The notes under the pieces: generated by a model | The model's database searches: none | Told to the model about the DNA's origin: nothing | Seen by the model: the letters and a program-made list of their open reading frames with translations, nothing else | Made by a program: the position numbers and the translations under genes | Part shown: in pieces, positions 16,502 through 25,800 of the stretch | Position numbering within the stretch: position 1 is the stretch's first letter | Layout: every line of letters starts with the position of its first letter | From: Apostichopus japonicus | Lineage: Eukaryota; Echinodermata; Holothuroidea; Aspidochirotida; Stichopodidae | NCBI RefSeq assembly: GCF_037975245.1 | Contig: NC_092570.1 | Location: 17,585,918 to 17,649,917 of the forward strand | Length of the DNA: 64,000 nucleotides | Direction of reading: 5' to 3'

Positions 16502-16623
16502 GTGTGACGTACCTTGACGGTTTCTCATATCACTTTAGAACGACATGGCATTCATGCAAAGTCGGCCTTTCGTGCAAATTCAGAGTAGACTGAAGCAAAT
16601 CCGTTGTCTCTGTGCCTGCTGCA

Positions 16624-17727
16624 ATGGTAAGATCGTCACCGGTGTCGACGGACTCGCTAGCGACCATTCTTCACGATCTCTACTACGACGCTTCGCATCC
16701 CGCTGGTTACAGAGGCGTAAATGCCCTACTTCGTCACGCCAGGAAGCGAAGACCAAACACAAAGTTACAAGAGGTCAAAGCATGGTTGAGGACACAGGAC
16801 CCTTACACGTTACACAAACCGAGCCGAAAGCGTTACAGCCGCAATCGCATCTACGTCAAAGGGATTGATGATCAGTGGCAAGCCGATCTTGTTGACGTCA
16901 GACAGCTCTCTCGTCAAAATCGTGGTTTTAAATATCTACTGACGTGCATCGACATTTTCTCTAAATATGCATGGGTCATTCCTCTCAAGGATAAGACGGG
17001 TACATCTCTGAAAAGGGCCTTCCTGGATATTTTGAAAGATGGACGTCAACCTCGAAAGTTACAAACTGATAAGGGGTCCGAATTTTTCAACCGGCAGGTC
17101 AAGAACCTTTTGATCGAAAAAGATATCCATCTCTTCGCCACACACAACGAGACCAAGGCAAGCGTCGTGGAAAGATTTAATAGGACCTTAAAGGAAAAAA
17201 TGTGGAAGTACTTTACGGCAAACCATACGATGGCTTATCTTAATGTGCTACCGAAACTGGTGAACAGCTACAACAGTGCGCATCATCGCAGTATCGGCCG
17301 ATCTCCCAACTCCGTGACCCTCAAAAATGAACTCGACGTGTGGCGCACATTGTATCCACGTCAGACTTCACAACAGCCACAGGTCTTTCGATTTGACGTC
17401 GGTGATAAAGTACGACTGAGCATGACGGTCCGTCCATTCCGTAAAGGTTACTTACCTCGATGGACGGAAGAAATTTTTACGGTGAGTGCACGACTACCGA
17501 GACGTCCACCCGTATATCGCATCAAAGATTGGGATGGTGAGGTGATCCATGGTACGTTTTACGAAACGGAAATTCAACGTGTCGACAAACATGACAAGGA
17601 CGTGTACAGAGTGGAGAGAGTGTTACGGCGTCGCAGAAAGCAAGACGGGAAGATGGAATATTTCGTCAAATGGACCGGTTATCCATCAAAGTTCAATAGT
17701 TGGACGGATCAACTCATAAATTTGTAA
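16624..17727 (+). CDS. int: Retroviral-like integrase with C-terminal chromodomain
   Basis: A 367-residue protein. The catalytic triad is D88 (in WQADLVD), D149 (LQTDKGSEF) and E183 (VVERFNRTLKEKMW), the D,D-34-E arrangement of DDE integrases. An SH3-like region (about 260-320: FDVGDKVRL, then YRIKDW, then FYETEIQ) follows. The C-terminus is a chromodomain (YRVERVLRRRR, then EYFVKWTGYPSKFNSW). It would insert the linear element by processing the AG/CT ends and making 6-bp staggered cuts, consistent with the observed TACATT duplication. The chromodomain may target modified histones. ATG 16624 is used; an earlier reading would need a GTG start. Intact. Confidence 0.95.
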   Translation: MVRSSPVSTDSLATILHDLYYDASHPAGYRGVNALLRHARKRRPNTKLQEVKAWLRTQDPYTLHKPSRKRYSRNRIYVKGIDDQWQADLVDVRQLSRQNRGFKYLLTCIDIFSKYAWVIPLKDKTGTSLKRAFLDILKDGRQPRKLQTDKGSEFFNRQVKNLLIEKDIHLFATHNETKASVVERFNRTLKEKMWKYFTANHTMAYLNVLPKLVNSYNSAHHRSIGRSPNSVTLKNELDVWRTLYPRQTSQQPQVFRFDVGDKVRLSMTVRPFRKGYLPRWTEEIFTVSARLPRRPPVYRIKDWDGEVIHGTFYETEIQRVDKHDKDVYRVERVLRRRRKQDGKMEYFVKWTGYPSKFNSWTDQLINL

Positions 17728-17788
17728 CATACTGGGTTCAGCTTCACATCGACACCGACGTTGGAAGAAAACGGATTGATGCGGCATC

Positions 17789-18574
17789 ATGGACAGTTTT
17801 TACGTCACACTACCTAGTAACAGTTCTCTGGATATTTTTCCGGATAACTCATTGGCTCACTACTTCACGCAATTGAGCAAACCGTTAACTCTCCAAGGTG
17901 CTTGGGAAGTAGCACTCTCCAGTATTTCTTACCCTCGCTCCTGGTATGATATCGAATCTCATCATGGTGCTTTTAAGTATCGCATGGGTCCAAACGAATC
18001 ATTTACCAGTGTGACCTTCAAAGACTTTCGAACGAGTGAACAGCCACATCGCGACATCATGGACTGGTTCCGCGATGCGTGTCCCAATCTAACGTTCGAT
18101 TTCCAACCAAAAACTGGTAAAATGACGGTTTCTACGGAAGTAAACGAGCCGTTTTTCGAAGTGGAAGCAACGGGAAGAGTGGCAACACTCATGGGATTCT
18201 ATCATCCCGTCAGAGAAAGTGTCCCGTATTTCGGTGGTGATCGCGAGTTCGAACTTGACGGTAACAGATACACCGGCGATCGCCCCATGGATCGAGATCC
18301 ACTTCATGAACTATTTATTTATACTAACATCATCGAAAATCAATTGGTCGGTGATACCAGTGCACCGCTGTTAAAGACGGTGGCATCCAAAGGCCGCTTT
18401 CCACAGATGCAGACATTTAAATACGATAGACTGGAATACCATTCCGTCATCTCTAGTCTCATTTCCACGATCGAAATCGATATAAGAGACGAAACCGGAG
18501 AGCGAGTACCATTTCAAACTGGACGCGTCGTCTTGACGTTACATTTCCGCCAAAAACGTTCCGTCTTATTGTGA
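17789..18574 (+). CDS. Minor capsid (penton-like, single jelly-roll) protein
   Basis: A 261-residue protein starting MDSFYVTLPSNSSLDIFPDN and continuing LQGAWEVALSSISYP. This is the characteristic N-terminus of Polinton minor capsid proteins, where the motif FYVTLPSNSS and the WEVAL strand recur. The remainder is beta-rich, ending in the strand GRVVLTLHFRQ. It would form the capsid vertices with the double jelly-roll major capsid protein encoded two genes downstream. The next ATG follows by 6 bases. Intact and of usual length. Confidence 0.88.
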   Translation: MDSFYVTLPSNSSLDIFPDNSLAHYFTQLSKPLTLQGAWEVALSSISYPRSWYDIESHHGAFKYRMGPNESFTSVTFKDFRTSEQPHRDIMDWFRDACPNLTFDFQPKTGKMTVSTEVNEPFFEVEATGRVATLMGFYHPVRESVPYFGGDREFELDGNRYTGDRPMDRDPLHELFIYTNIIENQLVGDTSAPLLKTVASKGRFPQMQTFKYDRLEYHSVISSLISTIEIDIRDETGERVPFQTGRVVLTLHFRQKRSVLL

Positions 18575-18580
18575 AGCATC

Positions 18581-18991
18581 ATGAGTCAAGGTCTTCCTGT
18601 GTTTCAAGCTCCCTACTACCAGCGTGGTCATGGACTTGGAGCTGTGTTAGGTATTCTTCGTGGAGCCATTCCGTTTCTGAAACCTGTTTTTAAATCTCTG
18701 GGTAAAAGTGCACTCAGAGCTGGTGTCAACGTGGCAACGGATGTACTAGATGGCCAAAAAGTGGGTTCGTCATTGAAAAGAAGAACCGTCGAAGAAGTGA
18801 AACGACGTGTGAATCAGAAGGGCAGCGGTAAGCGTAGACGAAGGATACCCGTCAGGAGACCCCGTGCCAAAGTCATTCCCAGATCAAGAGGCAGGAAACC
18901 GAAAGCTATAAAACGACGAAAACCTGCGAAAAAACTCATTTCGACTCGTGCCTTCAAGCGACAAAGACTTCATCGGGATATTTTCAGTTAA
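18581..18991 (+). CDS. Small basic virion-type protein (adenovirus pVI/pX-like)
   Basis: A 136-residue protein. The N-terminal part is Gly-rich and amphipathic (GHGLGAVLGILRGAIPFLKP, then GKSALRAGVNVATDVLDG). The C-terminal half is an arginine/lysine-rich tail (GKRRRRIPVRRPRAK and similar). The layout, between minor and major capsid genes, matches the pVI/pX-like small virion proteins described for Polintons: membrane-active helix plus DNA-binding tail. It begins 6 bases after the minor capsid stop and ends 6 bases before the MCP start. Similarity is by pattern; pVI versus pX cannot be decided. Confidence 0.6.
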   Translation: MSQGLPVFQAPYYQRGHGLGAVLGILRGAIPFLKPVFKSLGKSALRAGVNVATDVLDGQKVGSSLKRRTVEEVKRRVNQKGSGKRRRRIPVRRPRAKVIPRSRGRKPKAIKRRKPAKKLISTRAFKRQRLHRDIFS

Positions 18992-18997
18992 GGCAAC

Positions 18998-20335
18998 ATG
19001 ACGACCATTCATCCTCATTCGTGTGAGTGCAGCAAAAGTGAAATGGACATTTTTAGTGTCCCACCGACACAGATCGTCATCGATCGAGGTGCGTGGGAGA
19101 AAATCAACCCCATCGCCGGATTGTCTCAACCTTTTGAATTTGAGATTCCGGGCACCGGAGACCAATACCTCGATCTCGAAGAGACGCAACTTTTCGTCAG
19201 GTGTAAAATTACCAAATCCAACGGTGGTGCTCTCGTACATACTGGAGATAACGTGGACAGTGTCGGACCCGTCAATTATCCCCTCCATGCACTCTTTAAA
19301 CAGGTCGATGTTTCACTCAACGGTCAACAAATTTCGGATTCTTCGGCATGTTATCCGTACAGAGCATACATGGAAGCGTTACTCAACTATGGTCGTGAAG
19401 CCAAGACGAATCATCTGAGTACTGCCTTGTACCAGAAAGATACACCAGGACACATGGAGGACAGCAATGCAGTCAACGGCTCTAACCAAGGACTCAAAAC
19501 CAGAGCAAAACATTTCAAAGACAGTGTAGAAGTGGAACTGATGGGTCGCCTACATTGTGACATTTTCCACATGGATCGATACTTAGTGAACGGTGTTACC
19601 ATGAAGTTGAAATTAATCCCCAACAACGATGCGTTCGTGTTAATGACTACCAATGATGCTGCAGGATACAGAGTTCAGTTCACAGAAGTAGCTCTCTATA
19701 TACGTAGAGTGACACCGAGTGCTACCATGCTACTTCAACATGCGAAAGTGTTGGCGAGTGGCACTACTGCTAAATACCCCATCAACCGCGTACAAGTTCG
19801 AACCAAAGCCGTCCAGGCCGGCAGTACGAACGTCATATCCGATCACTTATGGTTAGGGCAGCTACCGAGACGACTCATCCTTGGGATCGTGAAAACAGCA
19901 GCATTCAACGGCCATTATGCTAAAAATCCATTCAACTTTCACCATTTCAAAGTTAACGAAGTCTCTCTGCGCTACGCTGGACGTATCCATCCTTCAGAGG
20001 CATTGAAATTACGCTTTAACGAGGACGGATCTGCCAATCAAACGATAAGAGCCTATGACTCGCTTTTCACGGCTCTACACAAAAAGAATTTAGATGAAGG
20101 GATAGACGTCACTCGCAACGACTACGAAAAAGGCTACACATTATATGCCTTCGATTTTACACCCGATCTCGCCGACGGTGCCCATTATAACCGTAAGGAT
20201 GAAGGTACATTGGATCTGACGCTACGCTTTGACGAAGCCTTAACCGAGAGTGTTATGCTGATTCTGTATGCCGAGTTTGACAATCTTATCGAAATCGATC
20301 AGCACGGTAACGTTTCATTCGACTTTATTCGTTGA
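18998..20335 (+). CDS. Major capsid protein (double jelly-roll)
   Basis: A 445-residue protein with the Polinton MCP signature: an N-terminal SEMDIFSVPPTQ, then PIAGLSQPFEFEIPGTGDQY, YLDLEETQLFVRCKI, PVNYPLHALFKQVDVSLNGQ and, further on, RLHCDIFHMDRYLVNGVTMK. The strong 'FxQVDVxLNG' and 'HxDRYLxNGV' blocks are typical of double jelly-roll capsids related to hexon and virophage MCPs. It would assemble the T-number icosahedral shell. The downstream protease ATG follows its stop after two bases, so the two genes are probably co-expressed. No frame damage is seen. Confidence 0.93.
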   Translation: MTTIHPHSCECSKSEMDIFSVPPTQIVIDRGAWEKINPIAGLSQPFEFEIPGTGDQYLDLEETQLFVRCKITKSNGGALVHTGDNVDSVGPVNYPLHALFKQVDVSLNGQQISDSSACYPYRAYMEALLNYGREAKTNHLSTALYQKDTPGHMEDSNAVNGSNQGLKTRAKHFKDSVEVELMGRLHCDIFHMDRYLVNGVTMKLKLIPNNDAFVLMTTNDAAGYRVQFTEVALYIRRVTPSATMLLQHAKVLASGTTAKYPINRVQVRTKAVQAGSTNVISDHLWLGQLPRRLILGIVKTAAFNGHYAKNPFNFHHFKVNEVSLRYAGRIHPSEALKLRFNEDGSANQTIRAYDSLFTALHKKNLDEGIDVTRNDYEKGYTLYAFDFTPDLADGAHYNRKDEGTLDLTLRFDEALTESVMLILYAEFDNLIEIDQHGNVSFDFIR

Positions 20336-20337
20336 AA

Positions 20338-20787
20338 ATGGACAGCACGACGCTGACGAAGATCCTCGAGAGAGATACGTTTACAGCACCTACATTCCGA
20401 GGTGTGTTTGCATCCGACAATTTGCCAACACGGCGTCCTGAACCAGGCAACTGTTACGTGTTCAACACAGATCCATCGGCTTATGAGGGTCAACACTGGA
20501 CGTGCTTGTTCGTGTCACGAGACCGCACCGTCGTAGAATATTTCGATTCTTTTGGCCGACCACCCACGACGATACCAGGCATCGCACGGTTTCTTCGAAA
20601 CGAAGTTGTTCGTTACAACACACGCCAGTTACAATCGCTGAGCTCTCATGTGTGTGGACATTACTGTTTGTATTATCTCTTGCATCGGTGCCGTGGACAA
20701 CGTATGGCGGATATCGTTGGAAGGTTTACCGATGACGTTCACCGTAATGACCAAGATGTATATTATTTCATCAATCCATATCTTTAA
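20338..20787 (+). CDS. Adenain-like cysteine protease
   Basis: A 149-residue protease of the adenovirus/Ulp1 clan. The catalytic triad is readable: H53 in GQHWTCLFV, D70 in VEYFDSFGRPP and C106 in SHVCGHYCLYYL, with Q97 or Q99 as oxyanion glutamine. It would process capsid and core precursors during virion maturation. The true ATG is 20338; the reading 6 bases upstream would need a TTG. It starts two bases after the MCP stop and is the last gene before the right inverted repeat. Length and spacing fit Polinton PRO. Confidence 0.93.
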   Translation: MDSTTLTKILERDTFTAPTFRGVFASDNLPTRRPEPGNCYVFNTDPSAYEGQHWTCLFVSRDRTVVEYFDSFGRPPTTIPGIARFLRNEVVRYNTRQLQSLSSHVCGHYCLYYLLHRCRGQRMADIVGRFTDDVHRNDQDVYYFINPYL

Positions 20788-21065
20788 CGATTGATCATTT
20801 CAATGTTCACTATTTCATGTGTTTACCAAGTTGTTGTTCTAAACATAATCATGCATGATTTACTGTGTTTTCCAATTTTTGTTTTGTTGTTCAAATGTTC
20901 CATACTTTAAAATAATAATGATATTAAAATGTGCTAGTATCCGAAATGAATTTCGTCGGAACGGGTTTACCGACCGTCTCCTCACCGTTATGGTAAAACG
21001 ATAACCAAAGTAGTGATGTACTATCGATATCATTTTTGTTTTTACATGTATGACTTAAGCACCTG
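20788..21065. other. Non-coding spacer before the right inverted repeat
   Basis: AT-rich, no ORF. It contains the small palindrome CGAAATGAATTTCG near 20941 and a GC-richer stretch (GGAACGGGTTTACCGACCGTC). It may carry the 3' end of the late transcript. Confidence 0.5.
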
Positions 21066-21426
21066 TATTTTCTTGTTTGATGTGAAGATATGCTGTGATG
21101 CACTCGAATAAAAAAACAAAACTGTACAACACATCGCTTTTGTTCTCATTTTCCAGAAATGCCCTAGTTTCGGTCCCCAATGTCCATTTTGCCCTAGTTC
21201 CGGTCCCCAATGTCCATTTTGCCCTAGTTCCGGTCCCCAATGTCCATTTTGCCCTAGTTCGGGTCCCCCTTGTCGATTATGCCCCGGTTGGGGTCCCCAC
21301 TGTCCATTTTGCCCCGGTCTGGGTCCCCACTGTCTATTTTGCCCTAGTTCCGGTCCCCCATGCCCATTATGCCCCGGTTGGGGTCCCCCTTGTCGATTGT
21401 GCCCCGGTTGTGGTCTATACACTACT
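21066..21426 (-). repeat. Polinton right terminal inverted repeat
   Basis: Reverse complement of 3126-3488, identical in every tandem unit and in their order, differing at the interrupted poly(A/T) run near 21111-21120. It ends CTATACACTACT, giving the CT-3' terminus. Confidence 0.93.
21162..21412 (-). repeat. 30-bp tandem repeats inside the right inverted repeat
   Basis: The same eight-plus units as the left end in inverted orientation, with CCGGGG and CTAGGG sub-types in the same order. Confidence 0.9.
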
Positions 21427-21432
21427 TACATT
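21427..21432. repeat. Right target-site duplication of the Polinton
   Basis: TACATT, identical to 3120-3125. Confidence 0.93.
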
Positions 21433-21639
21433 CAAATACAAATCACTTCAAACACACAAAAAAAGATGTAACAACAGCTATCAAAATAAGTCAACACAAC
21501 TAGAGAAAGCATTATGAATTTGCGTAAAATTAACTTTGTTTTTATTCGTCTTTGTTGTCTTGACGTAAATTTACTTTGCAACGTTCATTGCATATTAAAA
21601 TGTATAAATGATCTCCTCGATACAAATATTCTTGTATTG

Positions 21640-22300
21640 GCGACTAGTTAGGTAAATATAATTATTCATATGTAGAATTGGAAAGTAATATGGATGGATA
21701 CATCCATTCCAAAAGCCCAAACAGATATCATTTTTGGTGAAGAAAAATGGCTTTCTTAAAAACCATTTTCAACTTCTAAAATAAAATTTGATGTGAACTG
21801 ACAATCGCAAAACAAGTGCTCAAGACTTTCAACCTGTGTAGTACAGAAGGCATTCTGGCTATTCTTGGTTCATAGTACACAAACGTTTATTAGTCGCAAT
21901 TATTCTATGTAAAAAACGGAATTGAAAATAACGTAGTTTTACATCTGAAAGAGTATAACTCGGCATTTTAAATAAAACCTTGCCAGTCCTCCGTAAATAC
22001 AATAAACTTTCTATTCTATTTTACTAATACTAATGCTGTCGGTTTCTTGGTAATACGATAAAGAATCTTAGAATAAATCAATTGGGAAATTGAAATAGCA
22101 TGCATGGCCGTTTTAAACCAATTAAGAGTTATTATATAGTCATACTTTTTAAAGCCAGTCTTTCTCCAGTCCAGGGAATACAATCAATTAAACCATAGTT
22201 GAAAGAAAATGGGAATCTATTAAATCTGAAATCGGCGCATGAACCTATTATACGACATTGGATTACCATACTGATCAAACAAGTCGCTGACATATAATAC
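21640..22300 (-). mobile_element. Degenerate L1/Tx1-like retrotransposon fragment (antisense)
   Basis: On the minus strand, in shifting frames, the sequence reads KMPSYTLSDVKLRYFQFRFL, then HRIIATNKRL, and later a zinc-knuckle-like stretch with VESLEHLFCDCQF. That is the usual order after the RT domain of L1-type elements. Many stops and frameshifts are present. Boundaries are approximate. Confidence 0.5.
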
Positions 22301-24589
22301 ATGCCTCTTAAACTGGTTATTATATAACCACCGTATTATCTACACGAATAGGTGAATTATTCCAGATGAATTGATTACCAAAATTCTCGGTTGGACTTTT
22401 AAAGGAACTCCAAGGATATGCAACTTGATTAACAAACGCATTATTAATATTTCGAATATCTTCCTTAGCACAATTACACTGATAAAAAGAACTTTTGGGT
22501 AGCATATAGCTCTCATTAATGACAGAACCAGAAGGGGGGGGGGGGGGGTATATCGCTTTTTCGGATAAGAAGCATGTTTAGTTTCCTTATCCAGGATGAC
22601 CGAAACCGACAAGACGTAATAAGACTGTTAGAATCCTCCCAACGGCTTTCCATATTACGACTGTGGAGTTCAGTCACGTTCAGTCAGGCAATGGGTGGCC
22701 AGTGTAACAGCAAATTTGTAGCACCCCTACCCCCCCCCCCCCCGCCCTGTAGATAATCTTCAGCCGGATATTATGTTCCAGGAAAACATGTCAAGTAAGG
22801 CAGGTGATGAAGGGAGGGGGAGGTAGGAGATGAGTGGTGATGAAAGTGTCACCTGCATGAGCCAGTGTGAAAATCATTTCCCTAAATGTTATGGTGGGAT
22901 AGGACCCCCCCCCCACCCCAACTCAGAGATCCTCATCTCAGTATACCTTGTGCGCCAAAGACAGTCACAAAACTGTCGATACGTCTCTAATACCTTTGTG
23001 CTTAGAAAGGTGGTACCTCAAGGTACAAGGGAAGAAGAAGAAAAAACCTGCCAACAAAACAATAAATTCCTTGAGCCAGATATTTTCATTTATTTTCATT
23101 TACATTAAAATTTAAATTGAACTTTTCATTATGTAACTATTTCATACTTTGTGTTCATGAAGAAATACTTCGGAGTAAATTTGGAATTTCAAGCAAAACA
23201 AGGAAACGTAAAGAGATCTCAACGAAAGCACAATTAAACTTTTTTGGCTGAATATTTGAAACCCAAACTGGCCCTCTACTAGAAAATAAAACTTTATTAA
23301 AATATTCTCGTACCTTGTTTTGTACAACCCAACCCCTCTCTCAGTCACCATCTAAAATTGAAGCTTCTCCTTCATTCTTTTTGTTCATGCATGTTGTCAA
23401 AAACTTGGTTCTAGAAAATGGCTCTAGTATTTTACTTTTACCTCACCAATTTATACCACCATCATAATAATAATCTATTACAAAACAAGTCATATTTGTT
23501 TAATACATTTCAAGAATTGATACCTCCATTCACCTTTTGAAATGTGTAAAACACTAAGCTGCCACATAATTTAATTACCAGAATATTTACATGGACAATG
23601 CAACATTCCAAAATGCATTAAAATGGCCGATTTGTACATAGCAAAAGCATAGTATGAGATCCATCACCCCCTCCCCTGACATTCCTTACCCCACCCCACC
23701 CTGACATTCTTTACCCCCTCCCAAAGTACCCAGTCCTTATCTTGCAATGAATCTGTAATCTCTCTTTGTATTGATAACACAAAGATAACTAGTCAGCTTA
23801 CAGTGTTACCAACAAACGCTTTTTCTTTGAGGCTCACAAAGCACATTGCTCAGAAATAAAAAAAGCTTCGAACATCTCCTGTTGTAAAATGTTCTGCCAC
23901 TATCCTACCGGCAAACAACAGCGATAACCATGACATATATAAGGAAATGGAAACCAGTTTTACATTAAGTAGCAAAGCCTAAAGAGAACCAAATGTTTCA
24001 GAAGTTATGACGAAAATTCACAATGGTCCAACGTTTGAAATGAAGTTAGTTATTTTCCAATGAAGTGATAACATCTCGACATTTTGTGTGAGGATATCGA
24101 GTACATAACATTTGTCAGACGACTTTGTGACTTACCGTTATAGATAATCACTAGTTTTCAAGCTCGTCAAGCCACCCAGATTTCATGCGATATTTATATG
24201 AATTTACTAAATATTCTGTCAAAGCACAGACTGAACAAATGAACAGAGCTTTCCAGCATTGATTCTGGTTTATAATAACTTTCAACAGGATTAGACACAA
24301 AGCTTTGCTGAGTAATGCACTTTGTTCATTAGCTCGACTAGTCATTATTCAATTTCACAAAATGAAAAAGGACCATGTCTCAATTTTGATATGAAATGAT
24401 GGAAATGAAATCAAAACTTGACATAGTGTACAAAGTGTTTATAAAAAGCAATACTAAATAACTATTCCACAAAGAGCAGCTATGTTGATGTGGATCTACA
24501 AAACAGAAAATCTTAGAAAATAAATAGAAGAAACCAGAAAAGGTTTAGTGGTTCCGATGCCTTAACATATTCATACTGCAGTAAGCCGT
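22301..24589. other. Gene-free stretch
   Basis: AT-rich intergenic DNA with homopolymer runs (poly-G near 22536-22547, poly-C near 22729-22743) and C-rich low-complexity text near 23665-23725 (two related CCCTGACATTC(C/T)TTACCCC units). No supported gene. Confidence 0.4.
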
Positions 24590-25800
24590 ACATGTTAATA
24601 TTCATGAACTTGTGCACAGCAAAATGAAGAGGGACTATGTACTGACTAATGAAGCAATATATAAAAAGAAGGTACGAGTAATCAGTTATCACGTTGACAA
24701 AGCCTATTTAGTGACATCAAATAAAAATGGATGCATGCATGAATATTTATGAGGTCAAACCTTATGATCACATAAGCATGTAATGTATCTATATACTGTA
24801 CTAATATTGTATTATCCAAGTACATAAAGCTAATATATAAAGCTGTATAAAGCTAATTAGACAGATATCTGTTTAAGAATTTTGTGTTCACTTGTTAATA
24901 TTTATGATATGCACATAAAAAACAACACAGTTGATTGTATGAATGTAGTGTGACAAAATCAAAATCATGGAATATTTGGTTCTTGTCTCTTGTTTCAAAG
25001 CCATTTCTTGCAATTTGATGAATATAAATGACATCAAGATGGAAATATCATGTATTTGCTTATTTTGTATCACCATCACCATACTAGCATGAAACAAAAT
25101 TTTAAGCCCTGCCCATTTTCATAAATATTCATGACATGGGCACCAAAAACAATCTACTCATCACAGGGCATCTGCCTACTAAGTATGACATTGATTCAAC
25201 TGGTGTTTGTGCAGATATCCTGTTTTACAAGCTGTTCTTGACAATTTCTAATAAAGCCCCACTCATAATGAGGTAAAAATGAGGTAAAAATTGTTGTTGC
25301 AAAGAACATGTACATGCAGTTACATCATCATACCAATTATAATGTACATGGGACGTACAGTTGCAGAGATATTGACATTTTTAGAATTGTATGGGAAGCC
25401 CTTGACCACTCATTAATATTCATGAGATGGGAACAAAAAACAATAGGGCACATCGACTCATAATATGTCATCTACCTACCAAGTGTGACATTGAAGCAAC
25501 TTGTCTTTGTGGAGATATCATGTTTATGAGCTGGTTTTGAAGATTTCCCATTATGCCCCATCCACTCATGAATATTTATGAGGTAAACTTGTTGTTGCAA
25601 AAAACATGTACTTACTATGTAGATACACCACCATACCCAGTATGAGCTAAATCAGACATACCTTTGAGAGATACTGACATTTTCAGAATTTTACTTTAAG
25701 CCCCGCCTACTAATTAATATGCAAGATAGCCCTACCAAAACCAATAGGGATCATCTACTGACCATAACTAAAATATATACCAAGTATGACATTAATCACA
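24590..25800. repeat. Diverged tandem/interspersed repeat with ATTCATGAAT-type palindromes
   Basis: A unit of about 295 bp recurs with starts near 25105, 25396 and 25700. Each has GCCC...CTCATTAATATTCATGA followed by ACAATAGGG...CATCTACCTACCAAGTATGACATTGA. A second half-unit (near 25256 and 25554) reads GCCCCA...CATGAATATTTATGAGGTAAA...TTGTTGTTGCAAA. Related fragments (CATGAATATTTATGAGGTC) occur from about 24590. Copies are diverged, so the array is old. No ORF. Confidence 0.6.

Larger units (their letters stand above)
3126..21426. mobile_element. Complete Polinton/Maverick (adintovirus-like) element, 18.3 kb
   Basis: The element is defined at base resolution by 6-bp target duplications (TACATT), 5'-AG...CT-3' termini and inverted repeats of about 362 bp. 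It carries the full Polinton hallmark set, all in open frames: protein-primed PolB, FtsK/A32-type ATPase, retroviral-like integrase, adenain-like protease, minor and major capsid proteins. It also has PC4-like proteins and small accessory ORFs. Polintons are self-synthesising double-stranded DNA elements now regarded as integrated or virion-forming viruses related to adenoviruses and virophages. The left third (to about 10.2 kb) holds individually promoted accessory genes on both strands. The right two thirds are compact and entirely plus-strand. No disrupting stop or frameshift was noticed in a core gene, so this copy is a candidate for a recently active element. Confidence 0.96.

Noticed and set aside
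16545-16868. 107-codon ORF before the integrase
   Set aside because: It overlaps the N-terminus of the integrase in another frame, and its translation has no motif. The integrase frame explains the region.
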